From contig OY811975.1 of the NCBI GenBank assembly GCA_963681505.1, positions 6,439,490-6,503,489 of the forward strand: a stretch of 64,000 nucleotides of DNA. The letters are read 5' to 3'. The first letter of the stretch is position 1; each line of letters begins with the position of its first letter. This DNA is from Eunapius fragilis. Its lineage: Eukaryota; Porifera; Demospongiae; Spongillida; Spongillidae. Shown piece by piece: positions 32,314-48,364 of the stretch. A program made the position numbers and the translations under genes. Below the pieces are notes generated by a model. It was not told the DNA's origin. It did not search any database and saw only the letters and a list, made by a program, of their open reading frames with translations.

Positions 32314-35300
32314 CTGCTGATGATGAAGGCAACGAAGATGATGAGGGTTTAGGTGAATTGGTAATATATGTAGTATCTGTGAACAAAGTACAGCACACTG
32401 TAAACATGTACATCAACTACTGATTGCAACAGCTGGTATTAAAAGAATAATGTGAGACACTTAGGGTACATGTATATGGTAGAATGTGTAGCATACTGAT
32501 GTACATCTGCATGCATGCATGAGCTCCTTTCTGATATGAATGCATCCCTGTACACTGTATCTCAATTCAACCAGTAACTACATGTGCACATACATGTACA
32601 GCTTAGGAAAACACACACGTACCGGTAATATTTCAACATACATGTAGGGTCAGGTGAGAAAGTTACAGTGAATGTCTTTAACTCAGCAGCAGGAGTTACT
32701 GATATAATTGGAGTAGCCTGAAGGGTTGCAATGTATGTACATGTTGCATCAGTGCAGTTATTCTTGGGGAGGGTATAGGTGGTGTTGGTAGTGTAGAATG
32801 GAAGGGGAACTTGAACAGCTGACTGGATGCAACAGGCTGGTGAGGATCTTTCAACAGAGAGTGTGAAATTAGTACGTGCTGCTTGCTGGCTTGGACCTGC
32901 ATTCATGACCATCACAGTAGTATCGAGAACACTGAACCTGTCAACACTTTGTGATGCATTGATGAACCTTAAGGTACCTACGCACAAAGGGCGGAAGAAT
33001 ACCTGCATGCATTGTTTTACTACTGCATGCAGTCAATTGCCTTCTTTCTTACATGTGCATGTACCATGCAAAAACAACTCAATGCACACAATACATGTAC
33101 ATGTACACATGTACAGTACATGCATAAAGTGTTGTGGGATCATACATGTACTAAGTTTTTAGTCACATTGCTTTTGGACTCAGAGGCAATACATCCTCCA
33201 CAAGCCTTTCAGATTTTTCAGATGTACAAGTAATTGTGGAAGTTGTAAGCCATTGAGGGGAGACCAAGATGGAGGCTATTGGTCTGATCAGCTCCACCAA
33301 TTGGGGAAGAGGCCAAAATAGAGGCTATGGGACAGGTACCACCATAGGTAGGTATCAAACTACATGTATTTAGTGGCCACTGCACGATTCTTAGTACTTA
33401 GATGTACTAATCAAAACTAACATAACATACATTTACAAGTATTAAACTACTATATTAAATCTACAGCAGTCAAGGAGGGCAGGAGCTGCCAGAGATCCAT
33501 TTGGCCATGGGGATTGTAGTGGCTAATTGCCAGGTGACCAAGTATCCACGGCTGTCTGCTCCCATTGAACGCGTAGAAATTAGGCCCTCCACCCAAAAAT
33601 TTTGAACTGGATTTGCTGTCCCATAGCAACGAACCGGACAACCAATGTCCTTTGGAATGCACTATACACTAAGCACACTGAGTACAATAAGCACCTATAA
33701 GCCATACTATGGTTAAGAAACACCTCTGACATTCAGAAGGCGTATAAAATTACATGGCCTAACTGCACAAAAAAGTGTCTGTTTTATGGCTTGAAGTGAC
33801 CTATTTCAGTACGTACTGACCTATATACGTTCTGAACACTATAGTGGCTCTCGTGCACATCAATGGGCAGTATGGTACCTTGATGGTTGTACTTGTTTCT
33901 ACTAAAGGCGTGTGTCACCAAATTTTCTGAAGCTGTGTTCAAACGCTTTGAAAATCGCCATTTTTGTTGGTTATTCCGCGCATAGAAGGGTCGTATGGAA
34001 AGATAAAAACGTTATGTTTATATATCGTGTATCATGCTTTTCTTTTCTCTGAAGGGTTTAGAGCTGCAGCTAGCTGCATGTTGACTGCCTCCCCTGGCAT
34101 GAAGGCACTACTACAAATTATGGCACAGGGCACAAGGACGACGTATGTGAGTGAGGACTAAATAATCGTTTCCTCTTATGTGTTGGGGGGTGGCAGCAAC
34201 AGCTTGTGGGGCTATGAAGGTGTGAAGCTACTTTGTCAGTAACTTTTGTGTATGCCAAGCCAAGTCGTGTAAACTTGGCATGAATGGACTCAGCTCCCCA
34301 TTTCCAAAACCAACGCATGTGTTGTGGACAGTTAGGTGCTGCAACATTCACTATTTGAAGTTCACTTTGAATGAGCCAACCACCGCCTTGGCCCCTCCAG
34401 TTTTAAACTATACCTCACTAGCAGGAAGGACTGCATCATGCCAGGTAAACTGTCCTGTCCTGCATTGGGTTAAAATTATTGTATAAGGTTTATGCCTTGA
34501 CCTCTTAACCAATCACTCCCTTCCAAGAGGTCACCTTTGAGCCAGATCAGGAATATTAACCAGTGGAGCTCCCCTAAGCTCTCCACCACAAGAAGTGTGA
34601 GGAAATGAAAACAGAGCCAGTCTCCTTTCAGATTGTTGCTCACAATTAGTCTGCAGATGTGGCACATCCTCTCCTCCCCAGGATGCTTTGAGCCACATGG
34701 ACAAGTAATATTTTTTGATAGTTTCGTGTAATGCTTTATCTCATTCTGTTCCAGGTAATAGAGCCAGTTCGGCTCTTATAGCCAATACTTGAGCTGAGTC
34801 AATTGCAATGTTTGTGATGACTGCCTTCTGCAATAGAGACTTCATCACTCAGAGTGAGCACCTCCTTCTCCATCAGGGCAGATGGTTCTCCTCCACTGAC
34901 AATGCTCCTTGCTGTCTGAATCGAGATCTGAACACCTTGTCTTCACTGCCCTAGAACAAGCAGCTGAGGTCGGATGCTAGGCTTTTGTTACATGCATGAA
35001 TGTCATTGGCTACAAGGTATATGGTTTAGTCATACAATGTGAAGTGTAGGAACTGGGAAGGGGGGGGGGGGGCTTGGGCGTTATATATATAAGGTATGGT
35101 GAATTTATGGGACACATCCTCCTACATTCCTGTTATGTGACACTGAATGCACTTAACTGTTCCTCCTGTAGGCAGTTGTATTATGCTCAGTTCAGGGTCC
35201 CTCTTCAGCATTGCTGGCTTCTCTTTCCTCCCCACCAGTAAGAGATGGTGTGCACTCGTGCCCTCAATAACAATCAGCCTTCACATCTCTGTGGCACCCC

Positions 35301-36826
35301 ACTCATTGTACCAGCAAATTCTTCAGCGAGATTACTATAGCGTTTGGTACAGGTCTTATTTCTGTGGTTATCAAAGAGCTGTCCTCTGAGCAGTAAGAAC
35401 ACACTGGGGATGATGCTGCTGCCCACTCCACGCCACATCTGGTATGGGCCAGCTTACGACATGGCAGATCTAGGGCGGTGTCTGACTGTTTGAACACATC
35501 ACACTCCTCAACTCGTACAAGTACAAGACAGTACTTGACACTGTTTTGGCTTGCCAGTGATGGGTATGGCTCACACGAGAAGATTGGAGGAGGGTCATCT
35601 TCAAAAGGTGTGCAATGAATGTGTGAGGACTGATGACGACCTCTGCCAACTGTATGCTTCCTGAAATATGACCTCTTGCACTGCACACACCTGTGATATG
35701 TTTTTGTATATTGATGATGTTGCATAAAAGCGTATACTTAATGTACCCTACACCCTTGTACTTCACATGCAAATGGTGTCTGTGAACACCTATAGTGCAC
35801 TCCTTCTGTCCTGGCACTGATAACAGCAATGACAGGAGCATTAACAGTAAGAGTGTTGATGAAAAAAGCTATTTGCAGATCAGCAGCAAATGCTCTCCTT
35901 TTTCTGTTCAGCAGCAGTTGTTTCAACTTTGGTGTGGTATTCCATTCTTGTAAACTATGCTCATGTGCACATGTTCATGCAATGACCACAACATGCATCA
36001 ATTATTCATAAGATACACTTGGCTTTTTTATGAAGACAGAAAATTTGGCGACAAAAGTGGTTCATCAATTCGATTTTTGGCATGCTATGGGCGTACAAAA
36101 AGACTAGTCTAACCTCCAGCCTATGTGCAGAAGGGCTGCAATATCGGATCTTGTACCCGCCCTTCCAAAATAAGTGCTGCATGGTGATGTAAACACTGCT
36201 TGCGCATATGCTTGCTGTGCAATTTAAAGAATGCATGTTCATTATCATTATAAATGAAAGAGGTTGAAGTGTTGTGTTGTATTCTACTTATAATTATATA
36301 CTTTTATAGCTGTTCTGAGGAGTTATGAGGTTTGAAACATAAGGTGTCTGTAATGAGGAGTTTCTTCACAATTATTTAGACAGATACATGTACCGTAATA
36401 TAAACCTAGTTTCCAACCACAAACAACTGTGTATCATGCAATGACCGGCCAAATAATGACCTGTACATACTGCATTCAGACTACATGTACTTGCGTGTAC
36501 AATGTATGTGTGTTTGTACATGTACAGATTACATGACCAGTCTGCATGATTATGGAAAGGCTTACATGTATGTATATTACACACATGAACATATTTCAGA
36601 TGTGTGACAAAGAGGAGGCTTAGATAATGGTATGACCCCCATATAGAGACGGTAGGTTTACATGTAGCTGCTACCAGGGGTATGAACCCTGCATCGTCTG
36701 CGGTTCATGGAACTGGTGCCTAATAAACAGTTTGAGTGGCATGACTGAGTAGCACTGAGGAGGTAAGGCCATAATGGGGACCATGGGACCAGTTCTACCA
36801 TTGGGAAAGGCCATGTGACCAGCTCT

Positions 36827-36860
<34 letters not shown>

Positions 36861-37597
36861 AAGCCCATTATGAAGGCTATGAGACCAGCTCTTCCAATTA
36901 AGGGCGAGGCCATGGAGGATATGGGACCAGGTCTACAGTACCCACTGCTGGTAGAATAGCCAGCACTTGAACAGAGCTCCTCTGATATGGGCAATGATTG
37001 TGCTCCAACTTTAGAAATGGTCCTTGACAAGTCATATAAGTAAACTGAAAACACCGGTTCAACGTTATGTGTTTAAGGTTTCATGTCAAGATTTTTCAAT
37101 ATGGTATTTTGCTGTATGGTGGCATGTGTGCTGCCTCACATTCTTTATAGCATATCAACGAGGAAACTTAACATTTACAGGTATACACCCATGCATGCAT
37201 GTTCACCCTCGAATACATAATGCAACGGTCAACATACCTGGTACCACCAAAGAATAGCTCAATGTCTCACAAGTATAAGTGCCCTCATCTGTGACATTCA
37301 CTGAAATGATTTGTAGAAGGGAACGAGAAGGTGGAAGCAGATATAAAGGAGAATGGTAATCAATCTCTGTTCCATTCAATCTCCAGGAGCAACTGGAAGG
37401 ACAATCACAATTAAGTGTCACGCTTCTTTCATTGACATAAGAGTAGACATCTACAGGGGAGGAATGAAAACAGATGCATAATTTATTAAAAAGTTAAGGT
37501 TGATAGTGTGATCAGTACTTCCTTGTCCAAAGGCATTCCGCGATAGTGACAAAGTCATACAAAATATCACCAGGTGAAGTGAAAGGTGATGGAGCAT
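32314..37597 (-). CDS. Secreted or cell-surface Ig-domain receptor (partial model, four exons)
   Basis: Minus-strand exons: 37597-37519, 37450-37238, 32977-32642, 32376-32314. Exon 1 is a signal peptide (MLHHLSLHLVIFCMTLSLSR, then NAFGQG). Exon 2 is an Ig domain: RSVTLNCDCPSSCSWRLNG then VNVTDEGTYTCETLSYSL, with the core W and the D.G.Y.C signature. Exon 3 (111 residues) is Thr/Ser-rich, probably beta-sandwich (RFSVLDTTVMVMNAGPSQQA; FTVTFSPDP) with a CC and a C-x4-C pair. Exon 4 is a short Ser/Pro linker (NSPKPSSSSLPSSSA). All internal junctions are phase 1-1, as in shuffled extracellular modules. The chain must continue: the transmembrane exon at 25305-25079 starts in the matching phase. Exons missed inside the 4.3-kb intron are possible. 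Ligand unknown; adhesion or recognition role inferred. Confidence 0.6.
32978..37237. other. 4.3-kb intron of the Ig receptor gene
   Basis: Contains a degenerate repeat with words like GACCAGCTCTACCATTGGG and GAGGCCATGG (36750-36930), a G tract (36834-36860), a G run at 35060-35072, and minus-strand open stretches at 35926-35303 (CxxC-containing, RCVQCKRSYFRKHT) that may be a decayed element. None is identifiable. Confidence 0.4.
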
Positions 37598-42253
<4,656 letters not shown>

Positions 42254-42454
42254 CAATGGCACAACACGTACACACAGAACTCACATGTGAGTTCAACACA
42301 CACAAAAACATAACGAGGAAACAGGCACAGTCCTGCACAAAACGGTATCTGTTTTTGTGCAGGACTGTGCCTGTTTCCACGTGTTGTTTTTGTGTGTGTT
42401 GAACTCATATGTGAGTTAAGTTGTGCGTATACGTGTGTACGTGCTGTGCCATTG
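42254..42454. repeat. Foldback with about 90-100-bp arms
   Basis: Arms 42254-42342 and 42352-42454 pair: CAATGGCACA against the TGTGCCATTG end, ACACACAAAAACA against TGTTTTTGTGTGTG, and GAAACAGGCACAGTCCTGCA exactly against its complement near the 9-nt loop. Pairing is best at the loop and weaker outwards. No coding sequence. Confidence 0.85.
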
Positions 42455-43221
42455 TGTGTGTACCACCAAGGCTGCCAACCTGGCTAAATATAAAACCTTG
42501 AGTTTTAATATAAAACCTTGAGTTTTATATATGGTCTGTAAAATAAGGACGTGCACATTCTGTTTTCTCAGCAAATGCACTGTCACGTGAAGATAGTTTA
42601 ACTGTCATTCATGCAGTTACTGATTTGAAATATCAAAGAACATTGACAGTGCATGTGTACAGGCAATGAGAAATACAATACTGTAAAGGCATTCATGCAT
42701 GATGTGAAAATACATCACATTGCATTTACATTGTGTATGTTCTAGCTATGGATTTTTCTTTTGTGTTATTTCATGGGATATTGTGCATAATATTGCATGC
42801 AAGGGTTCCAATGCTTATCGATTTGTACAAAGCGGAAATGTGTTTTACAAAAATTCTGTACAACCTTCCACTGAACTACTGAAATCTGCTAAGAAAGCAA
42901 CAAAACAAAATATAATGATGAATAGGAGTCATTATTGGCTTTAACATGTTTCATTATTGACTTGTGTGCTCTTACATTGACACATGTATTGTCAACTCCA
43001 AATTCAGCATTGTATGTCATATTGACATTTTCTTTTAAATATTACGTCAGCAGTACCACAATCACCCCCTCTAGTAGTGCACATATCTAGAAGCAGGATT
43101 ACTACTTGCCTTTGGTTGTCATCATACATTCTGATAGTAGATATGGATTAATTTTCTCAGTCATTAGACCCATCGATCAATAAACTCTTTCATTAGTTTC
43201 ACAAGTAAAGCTGAAGAGCAA
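42455..43221. other. No gene; partial MITE at left
   Basis: ACCACCAAGGCTGCCAACC at 42462 and tandem AATATAAAACCTTGAGTTTT (about 42486 and 42507) match a related end at 46780-46825 (GTTAGCAGCCTTGGTGTAG, ACCTTGAAACTCAAGG). Remaining sequence is AT-rich and featureless. Confidence 0.45.
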
Positions 43222-45898
43222 AGGTGACTTTAACCTACCCAATATTAATTGGTATGTGCCTATTAGTCTGGGTTCTCCTTCTCACGATTTATTTTTGACT
43301 TGCATGATGCGAAATGGTCTTACTCAACTGGTATCACATCCTACGCATGGATCCAATTGCATTGATTTGGTTTTGGTATCCACTCCTGACTTGATCTGGG
43401 ACATTTCTGTTGTTGAACCATTCTCTTCCTCATGTGATCATTCGGCAATACATTTCTCAGTTTCTTACCCTGTTGTTATTAGTGATAGACAAAACCATTG
43501 TTTTCTTGACTTCTTCAATGCTGACTATTGTTCTATGATATCAATTATGAAGGATATTGACTGGTCTTTCTTGTGTCAAAATAGTTTGTCAGTTGAAATG
43601 TTCTGGTCTAAAATATCAAACGTCCTACATTCCTGTATAGCCCAATTTGTTCCTCGCCGTTATCAGTCCCGTAAACCGTTTTCTTATCCCATGCACATAA
43701 GGCGCTTGCTGGGATTGAAAAAGTTGTGGTATAGTAAAGACAAGGTTCGCTATAAACACTTTGCTAGAAAGTATGATATGGCTGTCAAAGAATTCATCTT
43801 GTCTCAGGAAAACAACGTTCTCAAGAAGAAAAGCTTATCATCTTTCTATTCATATGTAAACTCCAAGCTTACTACCTCTCAGTGTATACCCCTCTCATTG
43901 ACTCCTATGACAATTTGGCTGTCTCAAATCATGATAAATGTACTGTGCTTAATGATTATTTTGCTTCTGTCTTTACTGCTGACGACGGTTTGCTCCCAGA
44001 ATTTGTGCCTCGTCTCTCTGAAAATAAATCCCTAAACTGTGTTCTCTTCCCATTTGACAAAGTTCTTAAGACTTTAAAATCATTGCCCTCAAAATGTTCT
44101 AAAACTCCTGATGGGTTCCCCGCTTTTTTCTTAAAGTCTTTAGCCCCAGCTATTGCTTTCCCATTATCACTCCTTTTTGAGATGTCTATGAGTACAGGAC
44201 ATATACCCTTAGTTTGGAAGACTGCATTTGTATGTCCTGTCTTTAAAAAGGGTTCACGAAAACAGCCCGGTAACTATAGACCTATCTCACAAACGTGTAT
44301 CCTTTGTAAAGTTATGGAAAGTATTATATCATCTTCTATGATATCCTTCCTTCGTAGTCATAATCTTATCTCACAAGATCAGTTTGGTTTCCTCGCTCGA
44401 CGTTCTGCTTGTACTCAGTTATTGATAACTCTGAACAATTGGACATTGAATGTTGACAATGGCATGAAGGTGGATGTTGTGTATACTGATATTGCTAAGG
44501 CCTTTGACACTGTCTCCCATTCTAAATTATTGCTAAAGGTTGAGGCTTATGGCTTTAAATCAAACTTACTTCAGTGGATAAGAGCCTTTTTAAACGACCG
44601 CACACAATGTGTATATGTAGGACTTGATGTATCATCTCCTAAATTCATCACCAGTGGTGTACCTCAGGGTTCTGTCCTTGGTCCTCTCTTGTTTCTGATA
44701 TATGTCAATGACCTTCCTAACCATGTCCAATCTCCAGCTGGCATTAAAATCTTTGCCGATGACACAAAACTGTATCTTGGTTATACTGAAAATCAAAATA
44801 CACCACTTACACAATCCTTAAATCAATTTTGTTCATGGTCCAAGACATGGCAACTGACTGTTGCTTATTCCAAGTGCTCTGTCATTTCCTTTGGTTCTCG
44901 TGGTTATGAGCCTACTTCACCTTACTCACTTTCTGGTATTCCTTTGCAATTTGTATCATCTATAAGAGATCTTGGGGTGTGTTTGAATTCAGACCTTACG
45001 CCAAGTATGTGTAATGTCACGTAAATCTAGTCTGGGGACTTGTAGCTGACGTCAATAATTATGTTCTAAATATATATGCTTGGCGGGACAACTACTGCTG
45101 CACAGCCGGTTTGAAAGACTGATCCGTGTTCCGGACCCCTTCATAATAATAGCAAAACAATACTATTGGACGGATCCATCCAGTACACAACTTCTAAGAC
45201 TATTTAAACTGTGATTGTGTGTATCGATGTATGTACTGTGTGGGTATATTCTTGACTGAGTTAAGCCATCAAGTTCGGGTTGAACTAGAGAAACAAGGGT
45301 ATTACATATGCATTGCTCAAACATTGCTGCCATGGCTTTCAATAGGAGCTGTCTTCTCTTAAAATGCTTTCATTCTAATGAGGTGTCTCTCCTTGTGCGT
45401 CTTTATAAGGTGTATGTTCGTCCCCTTCTGGAAAGTAATACCCAAGTTTGGAATCCCTGGTTCCATAAAGATATTCAATGTATTGAACGTGTTCAGAGAT
45501 TTTTCACTCGTGCCATAATCAAACGTGCTGGTATACCTTATATGGATTATGATGATCGCCTTGCGAACCTGGGTTTACAGTCCTTAGAGTACAGGAGAGT
45601 CTTCTACGACCTTGTCATGTGCTACAAGATCTACAATAACCTGGTTGATTTACCTTTTGAGAGTTTTTTCGCCAAACCGGCTAGGCCGTATTCCATCCGA
45701 GGTCATCCTTGTATCCTGCGATCCAAACATTTACCCCATCATGCATTCCGAGCGCATTTTTTCACTGAACGTGTGATACCTATATGGAACCACTTACCCC
45801 AAGATGTTGTCACTTCATTGAACATTACAGTTTTTCGTACCCGACTTAGATCTGTGGACCTTTCACCCTTTTGTATGTTGTATCCCTCCCATGTTTAG
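43222..45898 (+). pseudogene. LINE endonuclease-reverse transcriptase, truncated and interrupted
   Basis: The first stretch 43222-43885 covers the end of the APE endonuclease (DFNLPNINW, CDHSAIHF). A frameshift near 43885 leads to 43882-45009 with the RT core: NYRPISQTCILCKVMESI, DQFGFLARRSACTQLL, DVVYTDIAKAFDTVSHSKLL, SGVPQGSVLGPLLFLIYVND and the catalytic FADDT near 44753. The frame resumes after the solo LTR at 45308 and ends at 45898 with the usual C-terminal region (LYKVYVRPLLE, IERVQRFFTR). Apart from the 5' truncation, one frameshift and the insertion, the coding sequence is well preserved. Confidence 0.9.
45010..45306. repeat. Solo LTR (297 bp) with TATG target duplication
   Basis: Starts TGTAATGTCACG and ends GGGTATTACA, so TG...CA with TGTAAT/ATTACA inverted tips. 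TATG precedes (45006-45009) and follows (45307-45310). Removing it with one TATG copy rejoins the LINE frame. Its length and tips resemble the 296-bp LTR at 53595-53890. Confidence 0.85.
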
Positions 45899-45969
45899 GC
45901 AGTTTGTAAGTGCACGTACACATTGTGCCACTACTTGCCTTTTTGCTTATGTATGTCTGTTTATATGTA

Positions 45970-45971
45970 TG

Positions 45972-46006
<35 letters not shown>
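45970..46006. repeat. (CAAT)n tail of the LINE
   Basis: About nine CAAT/AATC tetranucleotides immediately downstream of the LINE 3' untranslated region. Confidence 0.9.
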
Positions 46007-46007
<1 letters not shown>

Positions 46008-46008
46008 T

Positions 46009-46865
46009 ATACATTTTACACACAGTGTAATAATTCAATTGATGCAATGAATACTTGAAGTGTGGAGCAATTGCATTATTTAGTATGCAAGTGGTTTTTG
46101 TCCTGTCACTTGCATATGCTTTGCTGTCTGCAAAAATATTGCAAAATAACAGTCTCAGATCATCTGCAAAGGAGAATGGTATGATATGCTGAAGTAAAAC
46201 GTTTGCCATCTTTACTTCCAATCGAGTAACCTTAGGATAAAGGCATTAGCACTAGTTACGTCAGTTATTGCCTAGCTCTTACCTTCTGTGTAAGTGGATC
46301 AACAGATGAGAATGAAAGCTTAGGCTTAGACAGTGCTTCCATTGCTAATGTTTAATGAATTTTAGAACTAATGTGTTCTTTCACATCGCACACTCCCTGG
46401 AACTGACAGGACACTCTCCTAGAGCTGACAGTGCATGAAAAGCTATGAATACCTCCAGGCACCACAATGATGAACGATCATGTCTTTGTCACTGGTTTGA
46501 AAATTTACTCTTGTATTTGACCTTGCACTTTTTGGCCCTCATTTTTGGCTGGCTCTCTTGTTCCCTGTCAAAATTGCTTGCTTCTGAATTAGATCTTCGA
46601 CACATTATGTTTCTCTGCCATAACTCCAGTTTATAAATAGATAGACCGGACCATAAACCATGCATATGCTGCGTGCATTTCGTGTCTATATGATGTTATT
46701 TTATTTAGGGTCGGCTTTAGAAATCCTTGAGAATCAGACCACTTCCCTTGAAACCTTGAGATGTAATTAAAAACCTTGAAACTCAAGGATTCTCTGGGAG
46801 GGTTAGCAGCCTTGGTGTAGTGTCTGGTCATACACACTGCCGTACAGTACTGCGTACACATATAT
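46009..46865. other. No gene; MITE fragment at right
   Basis: Contains the AACCTTGA-type MITE fragment at 46700-46830. The rest shows no supported feature. Confidence 0.4.
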
Positions 46866-46869
46866 AAAA

Positions 46870-47435
46870 TATCGAGGTGTGGCGATGCAGGATGCGAGGG
46901 AGGAGAAGGAGGCATGAGCTTCTATTTCTCCAGTTGCCGTACGTCTCTACAGCGAGTGGGACACAAACCCATCCCAGCTCAGAGCACGTGGGGTCATTGG
47001 TTCTGTGCTTTCACACCTCTGCCCCCAGCTCAGAGCACTTGGGGTCATTGGTTCTGTGCTTTCGCACATCTGCCTCAAGTGCTGCTGGGTCCACTGACAT
47101 GCTTGCCTCAGGGAGACTCACCGGATGTTATGGTCACATCGAACGAAGGCTGCGTGGTTTCCTTTGTCCCAATCCAAAGCAAGTATGTCAGTTGGTCGAG
47201 TACAGTTGTGATCAGGCTGGTGTAAGACCACTGCCTTCACCGCGTGGTGGGCACGGCAACAGAATTCCAGCACTAGATCTCTCAGGTGATTATGACGAGA
47301 GCCACATCTCCCCCTTGCTTGCAAGTGGCAACGTGATTCAAGTGCTGTATCTGGACATAAAGAGCAGGAGATTTCTCTTGCAGTATCCAACCCTAACCAC
47401 CATGCATGCATTTCATGCACTACTGTCGAGCTCAT
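46870..47435 (-). pseudogene. Endonuclease and C-terminal part of the split non-LTR copy
   Basis: Zinc motif CSLCP, RHNHLRDLVLEFCCRAHH and RPTDILALDWDKGNHAAF are readable. A roughly 57-bp unit (AGCTCAGAGCACNTGGGGTC on the plus strand) is tandemly duplicated at 46977-47075, so the KHRTNDP.CSELG peptide occurs twice. Several stops. Confidence 0.65.
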
Positions 47436-47457
47436 TCACAGCAGAAATAAAAGACAA

Positions 47458-47569
47458 AATCATATTTTGATTCCACAGGTGATCTATTTTTTCATATCTG
47501 TACCAAAACTGTTATCATTTTGGTACAGATATGAAAAAACAGATCACTTGTGAAATCAAAATATGATTT
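47458..47569. repeat. Foldback with about 51-bp arms
   Basis: Arms 47458-47508 and 47518-47569: AAATCATATTTTGATTCCAC against the complement of GTGAAATCAAAATATGATTT, and TTTTTTCATATCTGTACCAA against TTGGTACAGATATGAAAAAA. Loop of 8-9 nt. It interrupts the non-LTR copy and may be a small inverted-repeat insertion. Confidence 0.85.
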
Positions 47570-47720
47570 GCGCCTTTTTTTGCTGTCATTGTGATCGAGC
47601 TGGAGGTCCAGTCCTGTAACCGGAGTGACCAACAGCCAAGATGAAACATGTGGGGCTGATGTAGATAAAAGACGTGCCTTATCTCCAGGTGCTGATGCTT
47701 CATAAAGTATTGAGAATCGA

Positions 47721-48158
47721 TTATCTATCTATCTTCTCGGATAGTGTTCTCTGCTGCATGGGTGATGCCATTTTGGATGCCACAGTAATTACCTTGGACG
47801 GGGAAACAATACTGTTGAAACTATCAACCGCGCAAGCAAGGTCCCAATTATCAAAACCAGAAGAACAAAGAGAGACGATGTAGGTAGCCGAAGAGTGGTG
47901 AGAAACAGAGCGGAGTCCCAAACCACCATGGCTTAAACTGAGCTGAGCCTGCTGCCATGTCAAATCGGATACTGGAACTGCAGTGCAAAGGATCATCAAA
48001 TAGTTGAGAGGCTAGGCTAGGAGGTGTTACTCTAGCCAAATGGACCAGCTTACTATAACCTCCAGCACACATTCGCAAGAGGATCGGGACAACAAAGCAA
48101 GCCATTTCTACCAGCAGTGACAACAGCTTTGTCAATTATTGTGATAACTATTAATATA
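47721..48158 (-). pseudogene. Middle part of the split non-LTR copy
   Basis: Reads LLSLLVEMACFVVPILLRMC, GGYSKLVHLARVTPPSLASQ, then in another frame WQQAQLSLSHGGLGLRSVSH, matching residues after the RT core of the 1-2695 copy. One frameshift within. Confidence 0.7.
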
Positions 48159-48163
48159 CATGT

Positions 48164-48312
48164 TGTTACGAGTGCCGCTACACAAAGGAACTGACTAATC
48201 ACAACAGCCAAATACAACCTCCAGAACACATACACACCGTGCGGCTATTTCCCCAAATAAGAGTGCGCACCCCACCGCGCATGCGCAGTTCCCATAACAA
48301 CCTATCTAAACA
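48164..48312 (-). repeat. 3' LTR of the Gypsy element (149 bp)
   Basis: TGTTACGAGTGCCGCTAC ... CTATCTAAACA. Differs from the other LTR at only a few positions (CAGCC/CATCC, CACCG/CACCCG, GTGCGC/GTGGGC, CCATAA/CCAAAA), implying a fairly young insertion. Confidence 0.95.
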
Positions 48313-48364
48313 TCCCCCCCCCCCCCCCCCCCCCCCCCCTATAATAAGTAAATAAGTGTTCTCC

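Larger units (their letters stand above)
43222..46008 (+). mobile_element. 5'-truncated CR1/Jockey-type LINE
   Basis: Begins abruptly inside the endonuclease domain (GDFNLPNINW at 43222) and ends with a (CAAT)n tail at 45970-46006, the microsatellite tail typical of CR1/L2-like elements. It is split by a solo LTR at 45010-45306. Confidence 0.85.
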
